A DNA stretch of 64,000 bases from Ampullaceana balthica (taxonomy: Eukaryota > Mollusca > Gastropoda > Lymnaeidae), in assembly GCA_944989445.1 (NCBI GenBank), contig CALYLW010000135.1:281001-345000 (forward strand). The letters run 5' to 3'. This document shows positions 11,947 through 23,482 of the stretch, piece after piece (position 1 is the first letter of the stretch; every line of letters begins with the position of its first letter). The position numbers and the translations under genes were made by a program. Under the pieces are notes generated by a model. That model searched no databases. It was not told the DNA's origin and worked only from the letters and a program-made list of their open reading frames with translations.

Positions 11947-12557
11947 TTGGTATTGTTCTGTTTGTTGTTATTGTTCTGTTTGTTGTTATTGTTCTGTTTG
12001 TTGTTATTGTTCTGTTTGTTGTTATTGTTCTGTTTGTTGGTATTGTTCTGTTTGTTGGTATTGTTCTGTTTGTTGTTATTGTTCTGTTTGTTGGTATTGT
12101 TCTGTTTGTTGGTATTGTTCTGTTTGTTGGTATTGTTCTATTTGTTGTTATTGTTCTGTTTGTTGGTATTGTTCTGTTTGTTGTTATTGTTCTGTTTGTT
12201 GGTATTGTTCTGTTTGTTGTTATTGTTCTGTTTGTTGTTATTGTTCTGTTTGTTGTTATTGTTCTGTTTGTTGTTATTGTTCTGTTTGTTGGTATTGTTC
12301 TATTTGTTGTTATTGTTCTGTTTTTTGGTATTGTTCTGTTTGTTGGTATTGTTCTGTTTGTTGGTATTGTTCTGTTTGTTGGTATTGTTCTGTTTGTTGT
12401 TATTGTTCTATTTGTTGTTATTGTTCTGTTTGTTGTTATTGTTCTGTTTGTTGTTATTGTTCTGTTTGTTGTTATTGTTCTATTTGTTGGTATTGTTCTA
12501 TTTGTTGGTATTGTTCTATTTGTTGTTATTGTTCTGTTTGTTGGTATTGTTCTGTTT
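11947..12557. repeat. 18-bp minisatellite, about 34 copies
   Basis: The unit is TTGTTATTGTTCTGTTTG with GG/GT and CTG/CTA variants, strongly strand-asymmetric (the + strand almost lacks A and C). It starts about 210 nt after the gene A stop. Open frames on both strands are periodicity artefacts. Confidence 0.96.
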
Positions 12558-12838
12558 TCTGAAAAGGTGTCTGCTGACAAGTAAATGAGATGAAATAAGA
12601 ATGAGGTCATCATGAGCTGTAAACCAAATTTTGTTAGTAGAGATGTTGACATCAGACATCAAGTAACTTACAGGTATGCACTTCTTTACATACATCTACG
12701 TTATAGGATAATCCAGTTATATTGAGTTATGTCACGTCTACTTCACATGCTACATAGACATTCAACATATGACAAGAGAACAACAACAAAAGATTTTCAT
12801 AACTCTCTTTACAAAGAGTTGTATACATTTGAGGTTAT

Positions 12839-12841
<3 letters not shown>
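12558..12841. other. Spacer downstream of gene A with nothing recognised
   Basis: Moderately AT-rich sequence between the 18-bp array and the GA microsatellite. No gene, clear polyadenylation motif or repeat identified. Confidence 0.4.
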
Positions 12842-12893
<52 letters not shown>

Positions 12894-12925
12894 GGGAGAG
12901 AGAGAGAGAGAGAGAGAGAAAGAAA
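12842..12925. repeat. GA microsatellite
   Basis: About 40 GA dinucleotides interrupted by one AATAGG block, followed by AAAGAAAAAA. Confidence 0.97.
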
Positions 12926-13126
12926 AAATATACATAAATATAAATTTAGAGCTTTTTGGAACAGTTTTGATTCTGCGAGCACCTAACATATTTGGATCCG
13001 CCAAGATGGATATGTAAGCATGCATGGGCGTCGCTAGGAATTTTTCCAGGGGGGGGGCACAAAAACTCGTGTTTTTAATTTAACTGATAATGTCAAACAG
13101 ATTCATCATCATCATCATCATCATCA

Positions 13127-13549
13127 TCATCGCCCTTCGTCCCATCTGGAGCACAGGCCATGAACAAAGACTCTCCAGGCATTTCGGTCCTGCGCCAATC
13201 TTTCTATCTGCCCCCAGCTGTGCCCGCTCATTTTGGTGTCTGCCTCTAGTTCCCTTCTCCAGGTCATTTTGGGACGAACTCTTTTTCTCTTGCCTTGTGG
13301 GTTCCATGTGAGGGCTTGTCTCACAATGCTGGATGTAGGTTTTCTGAGAGTGTGGCCAATCCATCTCCATCTGCGCTGGCGTATTAGCTCTTCCGCTGGC
13401 TCTCGTTGTGTGCGTTGACAGAGGTCTTCGTTGGTGATGACATTGGGCCAGCGGATTCGGAGAATTGTTCGGAGACATGTGTTTATAAAAGCTTGAAGCT
13501 TTTTTGAAATGGCTGCTGTTATTCGCCATGTTTCTGTTCCATACAGCAA
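13127..13549 (-). pseudogene. LINE ORF2 C-terminal region
   Basis: Open stretch of 140 codons beginning MLYGTETWRIT, with LRTILRIRWPNVITNEDL and a terminal ..DRNAWRVFVHGLCSRWDEGR. This matches the region after the reverse transcriptase in common invertebrate LINEs. It is separated from the RT by frame breaks. Confidence 0.8.
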
Positions 13550-13732
13550 GACAGGCTTTATTGTTTTTGTTGAATATATTGACCTTGGTATGGAGAGTCA
13601 AGTTGTTGCAGTTCCAAACTTTTTTAGCTGTTTAAATGCTGTTCTTACTTTGCTAATTCTCATTCTTACATCGGCTTCTGTCCCTCCTTGTGTGTCAATG
13701 ATGCTTCCAAGGTATGTGAAGCTATCCACCTC

Positions 13733-13981
13733 CTAGAGATTTTTTCCTTCCAGTGTTATTGGAGTGTTGCTTGATGTATTTATTTTAATGACTTTGATTT
13801 TTCCCATATGGATGTTCAGGCCAAGGCAAGCAGAGAATTGTGCTACATAGTTGGTTTTCTCCTGCATCTGTTGCTGTAAGTGCGATATTAATGCTAGATC
13901 ATCCGCAAAGTCCAGGTAATCAAGTTGTTTCCATAGTGTCCACTGGATACCATTTCTCTTCTGCTCTGTAGACATTTTCAA
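13733..13981 (-). pseudogene. LINE reverse transcriptase, FADD catalytic block
   Basis: Contains YLDFADDLALIS, the catalytic YADD/FADD core, then a thumb-like region. It is in a different frame from the upstream RT part, so a frameshift or stop separates them. Confidence 0.8.
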
Positions 13982-14070
13982 TATCCAGTCGATGGTTAGC
14001 AGAAATAGGAATGGTGAAATCAGACACCCCTGTCTGACTCCGGTCTGTACCCAAAAGCCACTGTTGTTTG

Positions 14071-14628
14071 TTAGCCATGAACAATTCTACATGTAAGTCC
14101 TTCGTATGAAGCCTTAATTATGTCAGTCAGTTTTTGTGGTATCCCGTAGTGTCTTAGTAACTTCCACAGGGTTGGCCTGTCAACGCTATCGAAAACCTTC
14201 TCATAGTCAATAAAGTTGATGTATAGTGGTGAGTTCCACTCCAGGGATTGTTCCAATATAATTCTCAGGGTTGCAATCTGGTCAGTGCATGATCTATCTT
14301 TTCTAAAACCTGCTTGTTGGTCTCTAAGATGGGTGTCTATTGCGTCCTTCATTTTGTTTAGCAGCACTCTGTTAAATAATTTTCTTGGTATGGATAGCAG
14401 AGTTATTCCTCTGTAGTTGGAGCAAGAGCTAAGATCTCCTTTCTTTAGGAGCTTAATGAGATGACCTTCTTTCCACTCCATCGGAATCTGTTCTTCCTCC
14501 CATATTTTCTTGAAAAGAGTGTGTAGCATTGCAGAGCTAGTCATAATATCTGCTGTCAAGGCTTCTGCTGGTATTCTGTCTGGACCAGCTGCTTTGCCTT
14601 TCTCTCTTGTTTTGTGGGTGTGCTGCAA
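14071..14628 (-). pseudogene. LINE reverse transcriptase, fingers and palm
   Basis: 185 codons with AAGPDRIPAEAL, MEWKEGHLIKLLKKGDLSSCSNYRGITLL, DQQAGFRKDRSCTDQI and INFIDYEKVFDSVDR (first catalytic Asp region). It breaks just after the SYEGLTCRI block. Confidence 0.85.
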
Positions 14629-14789
14629 TCTATTTCAAGGTCTTGTTCTGCTGGCTCTATGTTGAGTTTGTATTGTGGGGCTGGTCGGTTGAGGAGTTCT
14701 TCAAAATGTTCTATCCATCTTTTTTTCTGACCCTCTTCATCGGGTATAGATTTCCCATCTTTAGTTTTAACAGGTCTCTCTGGATTTTT

Positions 14790-15525
14790 TTAACTTTCCG
14801 GATAGCTTTTTTTTATTGTACTGTGTAGTTCTCTTGTGTTTCCATGGTAAGCTGCCTCTTCTGCTTCAAGTGCTAATCCTTCTATGTAGTTCTTTTTATC
14901 TGACTTTATACTACGCTTAACGTCTTTATTGGCTTCTGCGTATTCTGCTGATGCTCTAGCTTTTTCGGTTCTGGTGCGGCTGTTGTTTAGATTCGCCTTC
15001 TTTTTTCCTCTGTTGGATTTTCTCCATGGTTTCATTAGAAATCCATTCTTTATGCGTTTGTTGTCTAGGACCCAACAATACTTCACAGGTGGTCGTAAAT
15101 ATTTCTTTGAAGCTTTTCCAGTTTGGTCAACTGTTTTCTTCGTTGCCTAGTTCTTGCAAGATCTGGAATTTGTTTGTTAGCGTAAGTTTGAACTCATTAA
15201 GTTTTGGTTCCCCTTTCAAAAGAGTAGTGTTAAAACGTTGGCGCTTGCTTCCCTCACTTGTCCAATTATTTTTCAATTTGAGCCTTAGTTTGGCAATCAG
15301 TAGATGATGATCTGAGGCTACATCTGCCCTTCTTTTTACCCCTACATCTTGGAGAGATCGTCTAAACTTTTTGCAGCTATAGATATGGTCGATTTGGTTA
15401 GCCGTTGACATATCTAGTGATATCCATGTTGCCTTGTGGATATTTCTATGCATGAAGAGGCTTCCACCGATGACAAGTCCATCTGCAGCACATAGATCCA
15501 CTAGCCTTTCACCATTTTCGTTCAT
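14790..15525 (-). pseudogene. LINE endonuclease C-terminal half and linker
   Basis: Two overlapping open pieces: 15127-15525 (NENGERLVDLCAADGLVIGGSLF, ATWISLDMSTANQIDHIY, ASDHHLLIAKLRL) and 14790-15086 (linker with NKDVKRSIKSDKKNYIE and EEAAYHGNTREL). The N-terminal endonuclease half lies beyond the MITE at 15832-16549, where GDLNSKIGNN..MGTH is readable. Confidence 0.8.
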
Positions 15526-15544
15526 CTATCCGAGGCCGTGTGTT

Positions 15545-15823
15545 CATGGGCGTAGGGAAGGGGGGGGGCAAGGGGGGCATTTGCCCCCCCTACATTTGAG
15601 AAAAAAATAATTACTTTATTAAATGCATTACTAAATGTTGTATTTTAACTATTACAGCACTAATTTGTAAGTCTTATTAATTTCTAAGGCTTTTTTCAAC
15701 CCTTATTTTATACTGAACTTGAATTTAATTGAAAATTGTACCTGTATGGCATTGCCAGTTAAATATTTAAAAAAGTGGGATTTTTTTGCCCCCCCCCTGG
15801 AAAAATTCCTAGCGACGCCCATG
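15545..15823. mobile_element. hAT MITE nested in the LINE
   Basis: Termini CATGGGCGTAGGGA and CCTAGCGACGCCCATG form inverted repeats with adjacent G/C runs. A perfect 8-bp target duplication CGTGTGTT occurs at 15537-15544 and 15824-15831. The interior is the reverse complement of parts of the larger hAT (e.g. 16875-16970), so it is an internal-deletion derivative of that family. It splits the LINE endonuclease. Confidence 0.92.
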
Positions 15824-16559
15824 CGTGTGTTCCCATGCATTCTTCATATCCATTATTGTTGTTGCCTATTTTTGAATTTAGGTCACCCATTAGTATAATC
15901 CCATTGCTCCTAGGACTCTTTTGGATAAGGGTTCTTAGTCTGTTGTAGAAGTCCTATTTGTCCTCTTCTTTACCGTCGTTAGTAGGAGCGTATACCTGAA
16001 GAAGATCCATATTGACTTCTTGCTTTTTGATCTTAAATCTTGCTGTGATTATCGGGGGACCTTGGGCTTCCCACCCTAAAAGGGCGTTCTGAGCAGTTTT
16101 GGAAAGCATGAGTGCTACTCATTGGGTGTGGGCTGCGTTTTCTTCATCATGGCCTGAATATATTAGCAGTTCTCCTGTGCTGAGCTTCACCTGACCTGAG
16201 CCAGTCCATCTGATTCACTTATCCCTAGGATGGCTAGCTTGTACGTTGCATTTCGACAGCAACTTGGGCAGTTTTTCCAGCTTCGAACATGGTCCTTAAG
16301 TTCCATGTTCCTAGGCTGGTGGTGGTCCTAGTGGATGGTTGTCTGCGGGTGGTTTCCAGTTGGCTTTGGCCACCCAGCTTCATTAGTTCTCTGTTAAGAG
16401 ACCCATCATCTCCAAGGTCCGAGTTTCCTATTTTTTTCTTTGTTCACGTTTTTTTAGCAAGGCTTTTTGTTACGGGAAGGAATGCTAGCCCTTCACACAA
16501 CCCTCCTCCTCTCTCACCCGGGCTTGGGACCGGCTACGGCGGAGTTCATACAGATTCAT

Positions 16560-17123
16560 GTTTCCATTAAATTCAAGTTAAGCATAACATTAATTACTTG
16601 CCAGATATTTTTTTACCTGGAACGACACTTGCTAAAATAAATTTACTGACTGAAGATGTTTTTATAAAGTATTATCCATCTGCTTTAATGTTCTTAGAAG
16701 ATAAATAAATATTTTAAAGGCAATTTCATTTTTCATTTTGTTACTAAATGTTTGATTCTTATTTTGTTTGTTTTTAAATGAGAAAATTTCATTTGTCATT
16801 TTACGGTGACAACACGTCAAGTAGGGTGCTAGATAAACAAAATGGGTGTATTCTACTCCCATTATGTATCTTCAAGGGCTGAAAAAAAAGCCTTAGAAAT
16901 TAAAAGGACTTACGAATTAGCGCTGTAATAGCTAAAATACAACATATAATAATGCATTTAATAAATTAAAAACGTAAGTTCTCACGAGAAAATTAAATTT
17001 TGCTGTGAAATAATATACCTGTGGAAACTGCAGGATTACCAAAGATGGACATCAATTTTTTTTTAACAGGCTTAAAAAACAACAACAAACAAACGAAAAG
17101 TAGAGCAATCGCGGGATTCCGAA
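16560..17123. other. Non-coding 5' part of the hAT element
   Basis: AT-rich sequence between the LINE duplication and the transposase. 16875-16970 matches the MITE interior in reverse orientation. Short open frames on the minus strand here have no recognisable content. Confidence 0.5.
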
Positions 17124-18620
17124 ATGCCGTTATTAGAAGATTTTGTGGCATCTGCAGCATCTGACTTATCATTGGCATTGGGGACAACAGTACACGTTCA
17201 ACAGCCAGACACAACTGAAGCAACTGTTCCTAACTTGATTGTCACCGTCACTTCTTCATTTCCTAAATTGGATATTGGAAGGTATGTCTTGACACATGAC
17301 CTTTCAAATAAGTTGAAATTGCAGCTGGTTCGTGATTGTTGGACCCCTGATAAAAAGTATGATTTTAGAGCTGACAGTGATGGAAACATAGTTTTTAGAT
17401 ATGCATGGTTATCAGACTTTTCATCGTAGCTTCTATACTCGCAAATGTTAACAGGTGCATTTTGCAAATATTGCGTGTTGTTTCCGCAAAAAATTAATTC
17501 GATGAGTTCAGGTGGAATTTGTCATCAAGCCATGTACAAAATATAAATATTTTAATGAAGATGCACGTAGCCACATGAAAAGCATATGGCACAAAGGCTC
17601 TCGTGAAGATGCAATCATTTTGGTGCATTATTGGAAGCCAAAGCATTTTCTATAGATGAACAGTTGAACTCATCATTTAGAAGAAAAATTCAAGAAAATC
17701 GCAACAAACTGGGTCCCATCATTTCTACTATCCTATTTTGCGACATGCACGATTTAGCACTTCATGGAAAGAATCAAATTCTGGTAATTTTTATAACCTG
17801 TTAGAGTTTCATGTTGAATCTGGAGATGGAGTTTTTTGTAATTATTTGTCAATTGGTTCTTGTAGTGCTAAGTATATCTCGGCAACTACACAAACCACTA
17901 TAATCAAAATTTGTGGGTCTCTCTTGCGTGAAGACATTATTCATGAAGCAAATAATTCAGTTGCATTTTTTATACTTGCCGACGAGACAACTGACATTTC
18001 AGGCATTGAGCAGATGTCACTTGGTGTTAGATTTGTCAAAGAACAAAATGGGAAAATCATGGTCACAGAAGAATTACTGTGATATATTCCAATTGTCAAT
18101 AGAACAGCTGAAGGTTTAGCCAACACCATCATTAAAAATTCATTAGAATTTGGATTAGATATGACAAAGCTTGCTGGTCAAGGATAAGACGGCTGTTCTA
18201 CAATGGCAGGTAAAGAAGGAGGAGTCCAAGCAATAATTCGAAAAAAATACCCAAAAGCAGCATTTGTACATTTAGTTCACATAAACTAAATCTTGTCGTG
18301 AATGATTTAAATAATGTGAATGCTGTACGAAACACAATTGGAACAATTAAGTCAATTATAGTGTTTTTTCAGAGAAAGTAGTCAGCGAAGAAAACTAATT
18401 CCAAATGTTCCTTTGCTATGTGAAACTAGATGGAAACATAAATTTAAAAGCTAGCGGATTTTCCCTGAAAATGTGACAGAAATTGTTAAACAACTGGAAC
18501 ATTTAGAACAATCTGGAAAAAGCAAGCAAGTTGCACATCAGTTACTTTGTACTGTAAGAACTCCTACATTTGTTGTTTCTTTAGTTATTATACAAAAATA
18601 TTCATCAAAGCTAGAAGCTT
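17124..18620 (+). pseudogene. hAT transposase (ZMYM1/TTF-type), 5' and central parts
   Basis: Readable in pieces across frameshifts: DIGRYVLTHDL..W.PDKKYDF..WLSDF, then LLYSQMLTGAFCKYCVLFPQ (TTF zinc-finger region), then 17738-18082 with HGKNQ/FHVESGDGV.. and FFILADETTDISGIEQMSLGVRFV, the characteristic catalytic DE/D-containing block of this hAT group, then weakly readable NDLNNVNAVRNTIGTI and ..LLCTVRTPTFVVSLVI. At least four frame breaks, so inactive. Confidence 0.8.
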
Positions 18621-18625
18621 TGTCA

Positions 18626-19084
18626 TGTCTCGTATATTTATAGAATTGCCGTGCTCTCCCGCTTGCATTCAGTATACCAATAAATGACACAATAATATAG
18701 AATTCAAATGTTTATTACACTGTACAAAAACCTGGCGTTCTTCATCGAACCCCAGCACAAATAACTTGATACAAAAATGTCTCACTGGTCGTACACCTTA
18801 CAGTCTCCCCAACTGTCTCCTCATGTACAGGATAAAGATGCCTCAACTGCACATCTCCGTGCACACAAAACACACCTAAGTCTAATTCCCAAATCTCAAC
18901 TGCCACTACTGCAACTGACCGTCTCGCATGACTGGTCTGTACTGACTCAACTGGTCTCGACTGACCCTCGAATGTCATCTGATCAAACTCACGTGATCAG
19001 AGTTCACTAAAAACATTATCCCCCGTTAACTAGTGTTCACTCAGCCAACACCATTCACCTACAAGTATTCTCATACCCCTGACA
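18626..19084 (-). mobile_element. Possible solo LTR inserted in the hAT transposase
   Basis: The 459-bp block interrupts transposase homology. Read on the minus strand it begins TGTCAGGGG and ends CGAGACA, has a TATAAATA-like motif and an AATAAA motif near its end, and has no coding capacity. The flanks (GTCA and GTGA) give only a poor target duplication, so the identification is tentative. Confidence 0.35.
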
Positions 19085-19400
19085 GTGACCCAAAAATTGA
19101 AGTCAGTGCATTTAGATTTACTTGCAGTACAAAAATACATTGAAGAATTGTTGACCACATTAGCTGTTGATCGACAGAATTGTGATGAGAGGTATAAGGA
19201 TATTTTTAGAGTTACAAAAAGTTTTGCAAATACACATTGGTGTCGACATTCAACCTCCACGACAAGCTGGAAGACAAATGAACAGGGAAAATCTAAAAGT
19301 TGATTTGCCTTAGGATTATTTTAGAATAACTGTTTATACCCTACCTGGATTCTATTCTATCATCGCTGGAAACACATTTTTGTGTAGAAAATAAACCAGC
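19085..19400 (+). pseudogene. hAT transposase, 3' part
   Basis: VTQKLKSVHLDLLAVQKYIEELLTTLAVDRQNCDERYKDIF, followed after a frame change by IGVDIQPPRQAGRQMNRENL and DYFRITVYTLPGFYSII. This is the segment before the hAT C-terminal domain, continuing the pseudogene at 17124-18620 across the inserted block. The C-terminal dimerisation domain is missing. Confidence 0.75.
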
Positions 19401-19412
19401 AGACTGGTGACA

Positions 19413-19652
19413 ATTTTATAGCTATATAATACCAAAAACTATATAATACCAAAAACTATATAACAAAAACTATGTACTAACAAAACTATATAATAACAAA
19501 AACTATATAATACCAAAAACTATATAATACCAAAAACTATATAACAAAAACTATGTACTAACAAAACTATATAATAAAAACAACTATATAAAAAATATCA
19601 ATATAATACAAAAAACAACTATATAATAAAATACAGCTATATAATTAAAACG
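19413..19652. repeat. Degenerate AT-rich array (AACTATATAATACCAAAA)
   Basis: Irregular 17-20-bp units with AACTATATAATA, AACTATATAACA and ACTATGTACTAAC variants. One roughly 85-bp stretch is repeated (19440-19530 and 19500-19575). Confidence 0.85.
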
Positions 19653-19662
19653 ATATTTTAAT

Positions 19663-20075
19663 GTGTTGTTATGTTCATTGTTAAGTGTTATGTATCATGT
19701 ATCCTGGGAAGCAGCAGCCAGTAACCGAGCCCACTGGCACTCTACGATATGGAATGGCGCAGCTGTCTGTGAAGCTAATAGACAACAGGCTGCCAAGTTA
19801 AAACGCCAAGCCAGAAAGGAACGTAACCAAAACCCACCTGAAGGGACCGCTTCTATCTCTTGTCCGACATGCGGACGCCTCTTTCGTGCAAAAATAGGGT
19901 TAATAAGCCACCAGAGAACACATGTGGCGGCCCAGCAAATATGATGAGAGTGGTCATCGTCGATCACGACGGACGAACAGCACAGCATGTATCATGTATA
20001 GAGCCAGTCCCAGCAACACTCGGATGACTAGAATGGTCCTCGTCGAAATGACGGACGAACAACAACAACATCTGT
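19663..20075 (+). mobile_element. 5'-truncated LINE 3' end with C2H2-type finger
   Basis: The 19663-19944 frame ends ..NRAHWHSTIWNGAAVCEANRQQ..RQARKERNQNP....CPTCGRLFRAKIGLISHQRTH. A basic tail plus a single C-x2-C..H-x3-H finger is the usual C-terminus of one group of invertebrate LINE ORF2 proteins. A short 3' UTR follows, ending near an (AAC)n run. No reverse transcriptase remains. Confidence 0.7.
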
Positions 20076-20206
20076 ATCTTGTAATAAATGTAAACACTTC
20101 CCATTACACCTAGCTCAGATCGATGTCGTCCAGTTTATAAACATTATAAACATTTAAAAGTTTGGAAAAAATGCGCTTTAATAAATAAAGCATAAACAAC
20201 TGCTAA

Positions 20207-22813
20207 CAATTCTGATGACGGTAGATACTGGTGACATTATGGGAACAAGTCTGATGACGGTAGATACTGGTGACATTATGGGAACAAGTCTGATGACGGT
20301 AGATACTGGTGACATTATGGGAACAAGTCTGATGACGGTAGATACTGGTGACATTATGGGAACAAGTCTGATGACGGTAGATACTGGTGACATTATGGGA
20401 ACAAGTCTGATGACGGTAGATACTGGTGACATTATGGGAACAAGTCTGATGACGGTAGATACTGGTGACATTATGGGACAAGTCTGATGACGGTAGATAC
20501 TGGTGACATTATGGGAACAAGTCTGATGACGGTAGATACTGGTGACATTATGGGACAAGTCTGATGACGGTAGATACTGGTGACATTATGGGAACAAGTC
20601 TGATGACGGTAGATACTGGTGACATTATGGGACAAGTCTGATGACGGTAGATACTGGTGACATTATGGGAACAAGTCTGATGACGGTAGATACTGGTGAC
20701 ATTATGGGAACAAGTCTGATGACGGTAGATACTGGAGACATTATGGGAACAAGTCTGATGACGGTAGATACTGGTGACATTATGGGAACAAGTCTGATGA
20801 CGGTAGATACTGGTGACATTATGGGAACAAGTCTGATGACGGTAGATACTGGTGACATTATGGGAACAAGTCTGATGACGGTAGATACTGGTGACATTAT
20901 GGGACAAGTCTGATGACGGTAGATACTGGTGACATTATGGGAACAAGTCTGATGACGGTAGATACTGGTGACATTATGGGAACAAGTCTGATGACGGTAG
21001 ATACTGGTGACATTATGGGAACAAGTCTGATGACGGTAGATACTGGTGACATTATGGGAACAAGTCTGATGACGGTAGATACTGGTGACATTATGGGACA
21101 AGTCTGATGACGGTAGATACTGGTGACATTATGGGAACAAGTCTGATGACGGTAGATACTGGTGACATTATGGGAACAAGTCTGATGACGGTAGATACTG
21201 GTGACATTATGGGAACAAGTCTGATGACGGTAGATACTGGTGACATTATGGGAACAAGTCTGATGACGGTAGATACTGGTGACATTATGGGACAAGTCTG
21301 ATGACGGTAGATACTGGTGACATTATGGGAACAAGTCTGATGACGGTAGATACTGGTGACATTATGGTAACAAGTCTGATGACGGTAGATACTGGTGACA
21401 TTATGGGAACAAGTCTGATGACGGTAGATACTGGTGACATTATGGGAACAAGTCTGATGACGGTAGATACTGGTGACATTATGGGACAAGTCTGATGACG
21501 GTAGATACTGGTGACATTATGGGAACAAGTCTGATGACGGTAGATACTGGTGACATTATGGGAACAAGTCTGATGACGGTAGATACTGGTGACATTATGG
21601 GAACAAGTCTGATGACGGTAGATACTGGTGACATTATGGGAACAAGTCTGATGACGGTAGATACTGGTGACATTATGGGACAAGTCTGATGACGGTAGAT
21701 ACTGGTGACATTATGGGAACAAGTCTGATGACGGTAGATACTGGTTACATTATGGGAACAAGTCTGATGACGGTAGATACTGGTGACATTATGGGACAAG
21801 TCTGATGACGGTAGATACTGGTGACATTATGGTAACAAGTCTGATGACGGTAGATACTGGTGACATTATGGGACAAGTCTGATGACGGTAGATACTGGTG
21901 ACATTATGGGAACAATTCTGATGACGGTAGATACTGGTGACATTATGGGAACAAGTCTGATGACGGTAGATACTGGTGACATTATGGGACAAGTCTGATG
22001 ATGGTAGATACTGGTGACATTATGGGAACAATTCTGATGACGGTAGATACTGGTGACATTATGGGAACAAGTCTGATGACGGTAGATACTGGTGACATTA
22101 TGGGACAAGTCTGATGACGGTAGATACTGGTGACATTATGGGACAAGTCTGATGACGGTAGATACTGGTGACATTATGGGACAAGTCTGATGACGGTAGA
22201 TACTGGTGACATTATGGGAACAAGTCTGATGACGGTAGATACTGGTGACATTATGGGAACAAGTCTGATGACGGTAGATACTGGTGACATTATGGGAACA
22301 AGTCTGATGACGGTAGATACTGGTGACATTATGGGACAAGTCTGATGACGGTAGATACTGGTGACATTATGGGAACAAGTCTGATGACGGCAGATACTGG
22401 TGACATTATGGGAACAAGTCTGATGACGGTAGATACTGGTGACATTATTGGAACAAGTCTGATGACGGTAGATACTGGTGACATTATGGGAACAAGTCTG
22501 ATGACGGTAGATACTGGTGACATTATGGCATTATGGGAACAAGTTTGATTACGGTAGATACTGGTGACATTATGGCATTATGGGAACAAGTTTGATTACG
22601 GTAGATACTGGTGACATTATGGCATTATGGGAACAAGTTTGATTACGGTAGATACTGGTGACATTTCATTATGGGAACAAGTTTGAATACGGTAGATACT
22701 GGTGACATTTCATTATGTGAACAAGTTTGATTACGGTAGATACTGGTGACATTTCATTATGGGAACAAGTTTGATTACGGTAGATACTGGTGGCATTTCA
22801 TTATGGGAACAAG
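20207..22813. repeat. 39/38-bp minisatellite with 194-bp higher-order repeat
   Basis: The unit contains TCTGATGACGGTAGATACTG and GTGACATTATGGGAACAAG (39 bp) or GGGACAAG (38 bp), about 66 copies. Between about 20907 and 21682 the 38-bp form recurs every fifth unit, giving four consecutive 194-bp higher-order repeats. The 3' end (22530-22813) consists of longer units with an extra GGCATTATG or TTTCATTATG and a TTTGATTACGG variant. Confidence 0.97.
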
Positions 22814-22936
22814 CACTGACCTATTCGGTTTCTAAAGTGCTATGAAGTTTTAAGTCTAACCGCTTATGTCATGAAAATTGTGTTGTCCCATGGATTTGAC
22901 TCGTTTGACCATCGGTCAGATATGCTTCATAAACAA

Positions 22937-23293
22937 TCCCATATAATAAAAGGCAAGTTTCTGTCCGTTCTGTCCCGTCATCTATAGCGATTGGTCCCTC
23001 AAACACATATGACTCCTACAGCCAATCATATTGAACACGTTTACGCCATTTACGCGGACGTTCAAAACTAGTTATTTTTGGTGCAGTATTTCTTCCAAGA
23101 CTTTTTTTTGAGTTATGCGCATTGGGATTTATAGTAAAAGGTTTTGTTTTTACGAGTTATTTATTTTAACTATAATGAATAGTATTTTTGACGTGATACA
23201 CATGTAATGCCGGTCGAGACGGCTGTTGGAGGGGAGTTACAACATGCCACCGAACGGTGGCGGAACGTCCTTGGACGGGCTTTGTTGCTCGTA
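22937..23293. mobile_element. Interspersed repeat, copy 1 (possibly Helitron-like)
   Basis: About 350 bp closely matching 34688-35025, including AGCGATTGGTCCC, CTACAGCCAATCATATTGAA and GCCGGTCGAGACGGCTGTTG. Both start with TC after A and have a CGTCC-TT-GGACG hairpin about 16 nt before the shared end GTTGCTCGTA. That resembles a non-autonomous Helitron, but the last bases are not the canonical CTRR. No coding capacity. Confidence 0.6.
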
Positions 23294-23482
23294 TATTATA
23301 ATGTTGGTAAAAGATTCCAGGCAGACACACACCCAGCTCATTGAGCTAAGACTCTGCAGAGTAAATCGTGCGTGACCGTTTGAGCGAGTGAAGGGATGGT
23401 ACGACAGATGGGATTTTAAACAAAAAATGTCTTTCAAGGGAAAACGAAGGTTCGTTGGTCCGTGTTCAAAATAACAACGCTG
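23294..23482. other. Spacer with nothing recognised
   Basis: Unique-looking sequence between the interspersed repeat and the 30-bp array. The minus-strand frame running through it is an extension of the repeat frame. Confidence 0.4.

Larger units (their letters stand above)
13107..16549 (-). mobile_element. APE-type non-LTR retrotransposon (LINE), minus strand
   Basis: Reading the minus strand from 16549 towards 13107: an AP-endonuclease-like region (GDLNSKIG, MNENGERLVD, NQIDHIY, ASDHHL), a charged linker, a reverse transcriptase (AAGPDRIPAE, NYRGITLLS, QAGFRKDRSCTDQI, FADDLALI) and a C-terminal GKRKRVRPKMTWRREL...DR..WR block. The 3' end is a (GAT)n run (CATCAT on the + strand). A 10-bp target duplication ACAGATTCAT flanks it at 13097-13106 and 16550-16559. 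Several stops and frameshifts show it is dead. The clade (CR1/L2/RTE-like) is not resolved. Confidence 0.88.
13023..19415 (+). mobile_element. Disrupted hAT element (ZMYM1/TTF-type), right end lost
   Basis: The left end CATGGGCGTCGCTAGGAA plus a G-run matches, base for base, the inverted terminus of the MITE at 15545-15823. Sequence shared with that MITE resumes after the LINE insertion (ATTAAATTCAAGTT at about 16570; CCTTAGAAATTAA and following at 16890-16970), and a broken transposase follows on the + strand. No matching right terminus is present, so it ends at an arbitrary point near 19415 where a degenerate AT array begins. The element was hit by a LINE and by a possible solo LTR. Confidence 0.65.

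Noticed and set aside
11831..12652. Cys/Tyr-rich and Thr/Asn-rich frames near the gene A end
   Set aside because: 18-bp repeat read in different frames and strands.
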